63,032 nucleotides of DNA, from the IMG/VR virus record IMGVR_UViG_3300037246_001990, positions 1 through 63,032 of that record. One strand, 5' to 3'. Numbering within the stretch: position 1 is the stretch's first letter; the number at the start of each line of letters is the position of its first letter. Positions 50,779-58,720 of this stretch are shown one piece after another. This DNA is from a virus. A program made the position numbers and the translations under genes. Under the pieces are notes generated by a model. The model did not search any database, was not told the origin of the DNA, and saw only the letters and a list, made by a program, of their open reading frames with translations.

Positions 50779-51540
50779 ATGAATGAAAACTTATCTGACA
50801 TGGTCAAAACTGAAAGTAATGAACCTATCGTATTTTCTGAATCCGATTTAGATCTCCCTGAAGGCATAACTTCTGAAGTTGAAGATACTAGAGAGGCTGA
50901 AGAAGAGCCCGAAACAACTGTTGAAGCTATTGAGATTTCAACTCTAGGTACATGGTTTGAGGCCAATTCTGCAAACTTCGATAACATCAATCAAGTTAAA
51001 GTTTCAATCAGAGGCATAGACCCAGTTTCAAATCTCATAATGGCAATCAAAGATGGAACCGAAGAACAAGACGGTTCTGGTGAGGATAGACGAAACTTGA
51101 GAGTATTTGATAACGCAGATACGCAACCTGTGCTTCAACTCAACGGTGTCGATATGCAGATATACAACAATGGATTTAGAATAATCTGTGAGTATGTTGA
51201 TAATATCTTTATCAAATGCTATAGTATTCGAACCGGTCTGATTGTTGTCTTCTGTAATAACATCGATGGAGTTCTGGTTCCTTATAATATAAGTAAGGTT
51301 AAAAGATCAGACGATACAGTTGAAGTTATTAGAAAAAATGCCGCAGAAGTTGAAGTCAGCTTAGCAGCAGCACTAAATAAAGAAGAATTTCAATTAAGAT
51401 ATAAGCAATCATCGAAATCTGTTGATGATATGACAACAAATCTAGATTCAGTTAAATGGTTACTGTCAAGACAAGATGCAATCTTTGATATTAATCATCA
51501 CCTACAGATCGATAATGTAATTATTGAAACCCTAGAATAA
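50779..51540 (+). CDS. Hypothetical acidic protein, 253 aa
   Basis: The first 50 residues are strongly acidic and low-complexity (Glu, Asp, Thr), followed by a mixed alpha/beta body with no recognised motif. GAAGGAG precedes the ATG. A structured RNA or terminator begins seven bases after its stop, so it ends a transcription unit. Confidence 0.7.
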   Translation: MNENLSDMVKTESNEPIVFSESDLDLPEGITSEVEDTREAEEEPETTVEAIEISTLGTWFEANSANFDNINQVKVSIRGIDPVSNLIMAIKDGTEEQDGSGEDRRNLRVFDNADTQPVLQLNGVDMQIYNNGFRIICEYVDNIFIKCYSIRTGLIVVFCNNIDGVLVPYNISKVKRSDDTVEVIRKNAAEVEVSLAAALNKEEFQLRYKQSSKSVDDMTTNLDSVKWLLSRQDAIFDINHHLQIDNVIIETLE

Positions 51541-51546
51541 GGAGTT

Positions 51547-51642
51547 TGGGCGGGGATGAGATAAATCATCTCTGGTGGAGCCAGCAAAATCCCAATGCTT
51601 TGCCCCTGCTGGTGTTAAATATAAAATCCCCGCCCATCTTTT
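51547..51642 (+). ncRNA. Structured intergenic RNA with T-run
   Basis: A closing helix pairs GGGCGGGGAT (51548-51557) with ATCCCCGCCC (51626-51635). Inside are GAGAT/ATCTC (51558-51562/51568-51572) and CCAGCA/TGCTGG (51581-51586/51607-51612) hairpins. Five T follow. The design and GCGGGGA closing stem resemble the element at 1872-1957. Being three-branched and about 95 nt long, it is more than a plain terminator. Confidence 0.6.
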
Positions 51643-51646
51643 TAAA

Positions 51647-52378
51647 ATGCAACTAAATGAAAAACTAAATCTGGTATTAAGAGATGTATATTTATATGAT
51701 ATAGAGGCATGTCATTATACGATTTTAAACAACCTAGGATATGATATGTCCAAAATAAATTACGAAGATAAGTTTGAAAGAAACAAACAGATTGGCAAGA
51801 TGATGAGAAAAAATCCTAGGTTAACATCTCTATTAAGAAATAAAACCAAATCAATAATTGATGAATATATTTTAAAGAATAACGTCACAGAAGATAATAT
51901 AGTCATACGGCAATACGATGGACTTATATTAACAAGAGGACTCCGAGAAAGAAATGTAAATGAAATTCCTCTAGACATCAGAAGACACTTTGAAATATTT
52001 ATTATGTCAATTGATAGATCAAAATATATCGCTCGGGATAGTAAAGGTGAAACAAGCATAAAAGGAATTTCATTTAGATACCCTCAAATTGATATGATAT
52101 ATGAAAGAATATGCAGAATAAATTTTAGTAATAAGTCTGCAATATTTAAAATGCTCCATAAAATTAAATCTGAATTTTTATATTCAAATGACCCCAAGTT
52201 ATTCGGTGTTCCATTAAAAAATGGAAAGTTCAATATAAATTTAAAAGCATATGGCGAAATGGAGATTTCTAAACAAACTCTAAAGATAATGGATACGGAT
52301 GATATTGATAAACAAAAATACTTCGATTTCTATATAACTCCTTTTACTAAAAGTATAGTACTTGAGTTTGTACGATGA
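51647..52378 (+). CDS. Hypothetical protein with faint polymerase-palm-like motifs, 243 aa
   Basis: The frame is open from 51575, but that part lies in the structured RNA, so ATG 51647 (MQLNEKLNLV) is taken as start; no ribosome site is visible. YLYDIEACHYTILNNLG and, about 75 residues on, IVIRQYDGLIL weakly recall the metal-binding A and C motifs of DNA polymerase palms, with a basic helix between. The chain is far too short for a full polymerase. Could be a palm-like remnant or an unrelated fold. Confidence 0.5.
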   Translation: MQLNEKLNLVLRDVYLYDIEACHYTILNNLGYDMSKINYEDKFERNKQIGKMMRKNPRLTSLLRNKTKSIIDEYILKNNVTEDNIVIRQYDGLILTRGLRERNVNEIPLDIRRHFEIFIMSIDRSKYIARDSKGETSIKGISFRYPQIDMIYERICRINFSNKSAIFKMLHKIKSEFLYSNDPKLFGVPLKNGKFNINLKAYGEMEISKQTLKIMDTDDIDKQKYFDFYITPFTKSIVLEFVR

Positions 52379-52392
52379 GAAAGGACCAAAAA

Positions 52393-52707
52393 ATGGAAAA
52401 ACAAATTTGCAAAAAATGCAATCAACCAAAAGAGATGTATTATAAACTTTTTTGTCCTCGTTGTGATAAACCACAATTAGAGACAAAAAGTTTTTATAAT
52501 TTACTTAGATGTATGTATTATATTGAAGCAAATGGAAACCCAGGATATAAAGACAGATTGTGGGATCAAATATCAGACGACATTCAAGGTAATGACTCAT
52601 ATTATGAAATGTTTAAAGACTGGCATCCACCCAATAAAGATGTTGAACTTCTGTTTGATATATTTGATATTAAAAAAGAAACAATGTTATTTTATGTGAG
52701 TTGGTGA
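52393..52707 (+). CDS. Small zinc-finger protein, 104 aa
   Basis: CKKC near residue 6 and CPRC about 17 residues later form a likely zinc knuckle, followed by a helical C-terminal part. ATG 52393 is chosen because AAAGGA lies eight bases ahead; ATG 52375, which overlaps the previous stop, is the alternative. No family recognised. Confidence 0.6.
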   Translation: MEKQICKKCNQPKEMYYKLFCPRCDKPQLETKSFYNLLRCMYYIEANGNPGYKDRLWDQISDDIQGNDSYYEMFKDWHPPNKDVELLFDIFDIKKETMLFYVSW

Positions 52708-52946
52708 TGCAATGTCCATGTAAAAAATGTTTAACATTAGCAATATGCAAAAGTTTAGATTTACATCATCTAATAAAAAAATGTTCTAGTATAGAAAGAT
52801 ATTTAAAAGTTAAAAAAGTAATTGAGAAATCTGTTAACCCAACCACACATATATATAGACTGCATTCAAATTTAAAACCTTTTATCCATAGAATAAGATT
52901 AAACAGACTAAAACATTTTGTGCATCATACTTATAAAATGAATTAA
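52707..52946 (+). CDS. Small Cys-motif basic protein, 79 aa
   Basis: Starts MQCPCKKCLTLAICKSL with a later KKC, matching the CxxCLxxxxC motif of the small proteins at 15305 and 28147. The rest is rich in Lys, Arg and His and probably helical, so nucleic-acid binding is possible. The start overlaps the previous stop (GATG). Confidence 0.6.
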   Translation: MQCPCKKCLTLAICKSLDLHHLIKKCSSIERYLKVKKVIEKSVNPTTHIYRLHSNLKPFIHRIRLNRLKHFVHHTYKMN

Positions 52947-52957
52947 TCGGAGGTGAA

Positions 52958-53545
52958 ATGGGAAACACAATTTTGAACATAGCAGGAGGCAAGATTCCTC
53001 CACTAAACCTTGAAACCTACGAACCATATTTCTTGGTTAATATTGATACAATGTATTATGCGAACAAAAATGCAGAGTTCGTTGAAAGCGAATATAAACA
53101 CTGGAGACGTTTAGGTTCCCAAACTCATAATATAAAAGAAGATATAGTTGAATTTATGGAACGAACTGTATTATCATTCGATAGAATATGTATATATAGA
53201 TACCTTGAGCATGTTGCTATGGTTGATGTTCCTTATTTTATATACCTTCTTTCTACTGTTGCTAGACCAGGATCTATAATTGAAGTAATAGTTCCTAACT
53301 ATGAAATATTAGCAAGAATGATTTTAGATGAATTTCCGTTGGATGGAAATTTTGATTGGAAAAACATTCTCTTAACAACTGAATTATTAAATGAACCATC
53401 TTGTCCGCACGCTTCAATATGGACAAAAGCAAGAGCTGAATATTTGTTTACTCTTGAAAAAAGATTTGAAGTTATAGAAATTGATGAGAATTTTAAATTT
53501 GATGGTCGAGATATATATCTAAAGTTTCTTGCGAAAAGAATATGA
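52958..53545 (+). CDS. SAM-dependent methyltransferase-like protein
   Basis: The 195-aa protein begins LNIAGGKIPPL, then YFLVNIDTMYY, ICIYRYLEHV and PGSIIEVIVPN. This order of a glycine loop, acidic strand end, an LEHV turn and a further strand is like small class I methyltransferases often found near tail and terminase genes in phages. The glycine loop is short, so activity is uncertain. CGGAGG lies before the ATG. Confidence 0.55.
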   Translation: MGNTILNIAGGKIPPLNLETYEPYFLVNIDTMYYANKNAEFVESEYKHWRRLGSQTHNIKEDIVEFMERTVLSFDRICIYRYLEHVAMVDVPYFIYLLSTVARPGSIIEVIVPNYEILARMILDEFPLDGNFDWKNILLTTELLNEPSCPHASIWTKARAEYLFTLEKRFEVIEIDENFKFDGRDIYLKFLAKRI

Positions 53546-53889
53546 TTAACAAAATAAATGCCAAAATATCTTTAGATGGAGGCGGGGGGGTGAGTTCAAA
53601 GCCAACTTTACAAAAACCAGGAATGATCGACACAATAGCACGAGCAAATATAGTCATAGGTAGCTATAATGATGGAGTCGTTAGAATATTAAAAGACAGA
53701 TATAAAGAAAGCACAAGTCCACTATCAGGAAAAGCATCTATAGATGAAGTAATAGATAGAGCATCTTTTATAATTTCTCACGCTGTATTTGGTAAAAATG
53801 ATTTAACTATATTTAAAGAGGGATTAAGTGGAGAAATTAAAAAGGCAATAGAACTTACTATCGAAAAATACCACAAAAAAAGGGGGTGA
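53542..53889 (+). CDS. Hypothetical protein, 115 aa
   Basis: ATGA overlap with the methyltransferase-like gene. It has a glycine-rich N-terminal stretch (DGGGGVSS) and a helical, basic end. No family recognised; upstream of virion genes, so possibly structural. Confidence 0.65.
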   Translation: MINKINAKISLDGGGGVSSKPTLQKPGMIDTIARANIVIGSYNDGVVRILKDRYKESTSPLSGKASIDEVIDRASFIISHAVFGKNDLTIFKEGLSGEIKKAIELTIEKYHKKRG

Positions 53890-53893
53890 TAAA

Positions 53894-54790
53894 GTGGAAA
53901 TTTTTGCAACTAGAGCACAAGATATGGGTCTAAATATAGACAAAGCATATAAAGGGATGTATTCATATAGAGACAGATTTAGTGAAGTTGTTTATCGACA
54001 ACTAATCACTGATACCTCACCAGGAAATCCTGTTGAAAAAGAAGATCCCACTGATAATTTAATACTTCCATATCTTGCAGTCTACGTCAAAGGGCTAGAA
54101 GAAGAAGAAACTTATGAATATACTGGACACGTTTCTAATCTTTATAAATTTGTCGGCAATCAAAACATAACTGAACCGATACTGCACTCCATTACCAGCA
54201 CTGGTAATCCCGTAATGAAGGAAACAGTTTTATTCTCACAGAACAAAGCACAATTTAGAGATGAAATGATTATTAGTAGTGGCGTCAAATCAGCTATTGT
54301 CGGCGACATAATGCCCGTTATGATTATCAGTAACAGCTACAATGGAACCAAAGCAGCAACAGTATCATTCGGACTTGCGACCCTTCAAAATGTATCTTAT
54401 GTTACATTTGCTTTTAATCTTGGACAAATTCGTATGGTTCACATTGAAAGCGCTGAAACGAGCATGACCTCAGCTGTATCTGAATATGTTGAAACATTTA
54501 GACAGAACATAACTTCTTTGATCTCTGAAAGTATGAGTGAACGACTGACTGAAGAACAAATGTTTGCTACTCTAGATCTTATTGAAGGTCTTGGTAAAAG
54601 ACGCCGAGAAATAATCTCAGGAGATTTACCACAATCAGTAACAGCATGGGGAATGTTTATGGCAATTGTCCGTTACAGTAGCCTTGAAGAAAACCTCAAT
54701 GTAAAGTCAATGTTAGAAAACATTGCTCAAAGCGTCCTGGTTATCCCTGCCAGGATGTACGATGTCTTAGAGAGACTTCAGTCTCAGTGA
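53894..54790 (+). CDS. Hypothetical structural-type protein, 298 aa
   Basis: GTG start at 53894 with AAAAAAAGGGGG ahead. Mixed alpha/beta without catalytic motifs; long helical C-terminal third. A terminator at 54810-54840 follows, so it ends the unit before the tail and terminase genes. A virion or tail-completion role is inferred only from position. Confidence 0.7.
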   Translation: MEIFATRAQDMGLNIDKAYKGMYSYRDRFSEVVYRQLITDTSPGNPVEKEDPTDNLILPYLAVYVKGLEEEETYEYTGHVSNLYKFVGNQNITEPILHSITSTGNPVMKETVLFSQNKAQFRDEMIISSGVKSAIVGDIMPVMIISNSYNGTKAATVSFGLATLQNVSYVTFAFNLGQIRMVHIESAETSMTSAVSEYVETFRQNITSLISESMSERLTEEQMFATLDLIEGLGKRRREIISGDLPQSVTAWGMFMAIVRYSSLEENLNVKSMLENIAQSVLVIPARMYDVLERLQSQ

Positions 54791-54809
54791 GAACATCATC
54801 TGCGATAAA

Positions 54810-54840
54810 GGGGGTTACCATCCGTAACCCTCTTTTTTTT
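54810..54840 (+). terminator. Rho-independent terminator
   Basis: GGGGGTTAC (54810-54818) pairs with GTAACCCTC (54824-54832) through nine pairs with one G-T, five-base loop, then eight T. A textbook intrinsic terminator after the gene ending at 54790. Confidence 0.9.
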
Positions 54841-54873
54841 GGAACAAAATATAAAAAAGGGGAATAGTATTGA

Positions 54874-56121
54874 ATGACACAACGACTATTGAAATCTTGG
54901 ACTCCTAATATATCATATGAGTTTGAGTTAAGAATTAACGATCAAGATTATTCTAATGATTTGGTTTCTCTTACAATTAGGTCAGCAGTAAATACCCCAT
55001 ATCAAAATATTAGTTTAGATCTTTTTCTTGATTCTTCAGATTTATTAACAGAAGAAATATATGGTCAAACTCCAATAAAATTAGTTGTGACTTTATTAGG
55101 TGAACTTGGATGGCCTCAACAAAGAGTTGAATTTGATCTGTTATTTTTAAATATAAATACCGATTACAGCACTCAACGAACTCATGAAGCTTTTGACCAA
55201 AAAGAAAGGGTAGCCGTAAGTTTCGAAACTATATCAAGACCCTCATATCAATCAATGACAACTTTAGTTAATGGACTTTATTTTGGAAAAACTCCTGAAG
55301 ATATAGTTAATGATGTTCTTTCTAAAACAAATGCCGATGTAGAATATGATACAAATGGGAAAAGTGGACTTGTAATAGATCAATTCTTAATTCCCCCAAG
55401 TACAGTATATAGAACAGTTCATTATTTAGATAAAATTTATGGAATATTTAATGGAGTATTAGGATTTCATTGCTCATTTGATAATAGAATTAGAGTACAA
55501 AACTTAAGCAAACAAGTAATAGCATCTCAAGCTCTTACAATACATCAGTTAGCAACTAATTCAGATCAATCAAAAATACTTGAGGCAACAGATCCTTCAC
55601 AATTTTATACAAAAGTACCAATAAAAGTATTTAATAGATCCAATTCTATTTTTTCAGTTTTGGCTCCAACTAATAGATATGTAGTTAAACCTAGAAATCA
55701 ATTATTTAAAATTATTGATATAAATACTGAAGAACAAGCAAAAAGTTTCGGGTTAATTTCTAAAAATATTTCAGGAACTTCAGATATATTTTATGATAAA
55801 GAAGCAATTAAAACAAATAAAAGAATAACATATCATACAAATCAAACAGGATATGACATAGATAATACTTTTATAAATGCAAATTTAACAAGTTCACTTC
55901 AAGATATGAGTCAGTTGCAAATTGAGGTACAACACAATCTTCCGATACTAAACTTAATGGAAGTTGGACAAGGAGTTAATTTCTTAACTGAAATAACTAC
56001 TTATAGTGCTCTTAGTGGTTTCTATATATTGAAAGCAAGTGAAATTGGTTGGATAAGATCAAAAGTTTGGGAGTCATGGGCGCACATGCATCTTATAAGA
56101 ACCAACATATCTACAACTTAA
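54874..56121 (+). CDS. Tail or baseplate hub-like protein
   Basis: The 415-aa protein opens with FELRINDQDYSND followed by LVSLTIRSAVNTPYQNISLDLFL, the kind of beta-rich start seen in phage tail-hub proteins (gpD/gp27/VgrG-like). A later TVYRTVHYLDKIYGIFNGVLGF segment resembles the hub region that folds on the central spike. It precedes the terminase gene by 25 bases. Fold assignment is tentative. Confidence 0.5.
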   Translation: MTQRLLKSWTPNISYEFELRINDQDYSNDLVSLTIRSAVNTPYQNISLDLFLDSSDLLTEEIYGQTPIKLVVTLLGELGWPQQRVEFDLLFLNINTDYSTQRTHEAFDQKERVAVSFETISRPSYQSMTTLVNGLYFGKTPEDIVNDVLSKTNADVEYDTNGKSGLVIDQFLIPPSTVYRTVHYLDKIYGIFNGVLGFHCSFDNRIRVQNLSKQVIASQALTIHQLATNSDQSKILEATDPSQFYTKVPIKVFNRSNSIFSVLAPTNRYVVKPRNQLFKIIDINTEEQAKSFGLISKNISGTSDIFYDKEAIKTNKRITYHTNQTGYDIDNTFINANLTSSLQDMSQLQIEVQHNLPILNLMEVGQGVNFLTEITTYSALSGFYILKASEIGWIRSKVWESWAHMHLIRTNISTT

Positions 56122-56146
56122 AGAACAAACAAAAAAGGAGATCAGT

Positions 56147-57805
56147 ATGGCAAAGAAATTACCAGAAAATTTAAAAGACATTGCAAATAAATATATAGAG
56201 GAATATCTTCAGTGCAAAACTTCATTTGATTATTTTTGTACACATTATGTTTATCTTGAATTGCCTGGAAAAGATGTTCTATTAAACCCTTATGGCAAAC
56301 AAACTGAACTAATTGATCTTATTGAAAAACGTAAATTTGTTTTAGTTCTAAAGAGTAGACAGATTGGAATTTCAACAATTATTCAAGCATATGCTGCTTG
56401 GTTAGTAACATTCTTTGCAAATACTGTTGTTGGAATTATTTCAAAGGATGGAAAGGAAGCCACAACATTTGCTAGAACTATTCGTGGTATAATTGAAAAA
56501 CTTCCTGATTGGATGAAACCGCCAAAAGGTTTATTAGGAAGAGGTTTTGCAAAAAGAGCAGAACAATCATTTATTTTAACTAATGGCGCAAAAGTATATG
56601 CCGAACCAGTTAATCCAAATAGACCTGAGAATACGCTTCGTGGTAAGGCAGTGACTTTATTAGTAATCGATGAAGCAGCATTTGTTAGTCGTATTGATAC
56701 TGCATGGACTTCAATGGTTCCATCTTTATCAACAAATCAAATGCATGCCAGAAAAATGGGTGTTCCATTTGGTACTGTCGTATTATCAACTCCAAATAAA
56801 ACAGTTGGTATTGGTCAATGGTACTTCAAAAGATATAATAATGCAATCTCTGATAATGATATTTTTAAACCATTTGTTATTCACTGGAGGATGATTCCTG
56901 AATTAGCAGACGATCCTCATTGGTATAGTACTCAATGCGCTCTATTCGATCATGATAAGAGAAAGATTGCTCAAGAGTTAGAGTTAAAATTCTTACCAAC
57001 TGAAGGTTCATTCTTTGACGCGGCAACTGTTGAGGTAATGCAAGATTCAGTACAGAAACCAATTCAAACATCAAAAATATTCAATGGAACAATTTGGAAA
57101 TTTGCAGAAAGAGAGTTAAATACTCATTACATAATTGGAGTCGATACTGCTCCAGAGCACGGAGAAGATAAATCAGCCATTACTGTTTGGAATTATAGAA
57201 CATTAGAACAAGTTTGGGAATATCAAGGAAAATGTAAAGTATTAGATTTCGTTAAAGTAATTAAGGTTGCGGGAACAGAATACCCAGGAACTATTGTCGT
57301 TGAAACTACTGGAGGGTATGGTAACCAAGTTGTTGAGCATTTAAATATGAGTGAGTTATCTATAATGTTATACAAAGAAAAACGAGGGGCAAATACTTTA
57401 GTTCCAGGACTTTCAAATAATTCAAAAACCAGACCTTTAATGATTGACGCTCTTTATTCTTATATGACTGAGTTTCCTGAGAGTGTAAAATCTGAAAGAC
57501 TAGCATTAGAATTAACTGGGCTTGTGTCAAAAGCAAATGGAAGAGTTGAAGCAGATATAGGATGTCATGACGATTTAGCATTAGCAACAGCATGTTGTAT
57601 GTATGTTAGAAAATATGATCCTCCATTATTAATCGGTACAGAAGAGTTTAGTGTAGCTGGAGCTATGATGAAAGACATTATGGGTTATAATATAGATAGT
57701 AACGATCTTGAAATGACTGATAAAAGTATAATGAAACATGTAAAAGATAACTTAAAAGAAGAAAGTGGTTTTATTAATATAATGGATATGTATTCATTAG
57801 AGTAA
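56147..57805 (+). CDS. Terminase large subunit
   Basis: The packaging ATPase-nuclease, 552 aa. Walker A SRQIGIST (residues 70-77) and Walker B LLVIDEAAF (D175, E176) are typical of T4 gp17-like motors. The RNase H-like nuclease has D333 in GVDTAPEHGEDKSAI, ETTGGYGNQ, and the final HDDLA pair (D475, D476). AAAGGAG precedes the ATG. No small subunit is recognised nearby. Confidence 0.95.
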   Translation: MAKKLPENLKDIANKYIEEYLQCKTSFDYFCTHYVYLELPGKDVLLNPYGKQTELIDLIEKRKFVLVLKSRQIGISTIIQAYAAWLVTFFANTVVGIISKDGKEATTFARTIRGIIEKLPDWMKPPKGLLGRGFAKRAEQSFILTNGAKVYAEPVNPNRPENTLRGKAVTLLVIDEAAFVSRIDTAWTSMVPSLSTNQMHARKMGVPFGTVVLSTPNKTVGIGQWYFKRYNNAISDNDIFKPFVIHWRMIPELADDPHWYSTQCALFDHDKRKIAQELELKFLPTEGSFFDAATVEVMQDSVQKPIQTSKIFNGTIWKFAERELNTHYIIGVDTAPEHGEDKSAITVWNYRTLEQVWEYQGKCKVLDFVKVIKVAGTEYPGTIVVETTGGYGNQVVEHLNMSELSIMLYKEKRGANTLVPGLSNNSKTRPLMIDALYSYMTEFPESVKSERLALELTGLVSKANGRVEADIGCHDDLALATACCMYVRKYDPPLLIGTEEFSVAGAMMKDIMGYNIDSNDLEMTDKSIMKHVKDNLKEESGFINIMDMYSLE

Positions 57806-57815
57806 GGAGTTATTT

Positions 57816-58706
57816 ATGGATGAACAACAGTTAGATGAATTTTTTTCTGTTCCTGTTGGACTAAAAGAAGTTGATAATATATACGGATTTAAAGTGTATA
57901 GTTCTGATAGATTAGTTAAAGCATATCTAGAGGCGATTAATCGATCAGGAAGGGGAAATCAAGTATACCCTCCAATTGAAAAATTAGTAAAACAGAAAAA
58001 AATAATGCCTATTTATCACATAAAGGGTATTTTAAGATTCTTAGCACATAAGATGTTTGGTAGTCCAGAAGATAAAGCAATTCTTGGATTCTATCATATG
58101 GGCGTTAAAAGAGTCTATATAATGATTGATAATAATATATCAGTTTTTGGTCATGCAAAAAATGATGAGATTGCAAGCACAACGATACACGAATGTCAAC
58201 ATCTTTTTGCTGATATGAATAGATCAAAATTTATGTCAATATTTAATGAACAAATTTATAGATATTATACATCTGCATTCTCACGAATATTTCAATTAAA
58301 TACTATACCAAAAAAAGAAATCTCTAATATTATAAATTTTATAGGAAAATTTGAAGGGGAGTCTCTTAATAAAGTAACACAGAAACTCGATTCATATATA
58401 AAAGCTATACAACCATTGCAGGAATACTCAACTCTAAATCAACAAGAATTTAATAAAAGAATGAATGATATAACATTAATAATAAGAATATTTACAGAAA
58501 GGTTTGATTTATTTTTAAAAATATATAGAAAGTATACACATATTTTTGGACCTCTTGATAGAGCTTATAGAGATGCCTTTGGAAAAAGAAATTTATATAC
58601 TACTCCATATCAAGAATTGATTTCTCTTTCTGAAGTTATATGTGTTCTATCAGAAATAAAACCAGGAGACCCAAAAATAAAGCAAGGATTTAAGACGTTT
58701 TCGTAA
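57816..58706 (+). CDS. HExxH zinc-metallopeptidase-like protein
   Basis: H125-E-C-Q-H129 in TTIHECQHLFADMN is an HExxH zinc signature in a helix, with a downstream E in KFEGESLNK that could be the third ligand. The remaining 296-aa chain is helical and unrecognised. Located between terminase and long virion-type genes, it could be a prohead or tail maturation protease, but such a role is inferred. AAGGAG precedes the ATG. Confidence 0.55.
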   Translation: MDEQQLDEFFSVPVGLKEVDNIYGFKVYSSDRLVKAYLEAINRSGRGNQVYPPIEKLVKQKKIMPIYHIKGILRFLAHKMFGSPEDKAILGFYHMGVKRVYIMIDNNISVFGHAKNDEIASTTIHECQHLFADMNRSKFMSIFNEQIYRYYTSAFSRIFQLNTIPKKEISNIINFIGKFEGESLNKVTQKLDSYIKAIQPLQEYSTLNQQEFNKRMNDITLIIRIFTERFDLFLKIYRKYTHIFGPLDRAYRDAFGKRNLYTTPYQELISLSEVICVLSEIKPGDPKIKQGFKTFS

Positions 58707-58720
58707 GGAGATAGACAACC

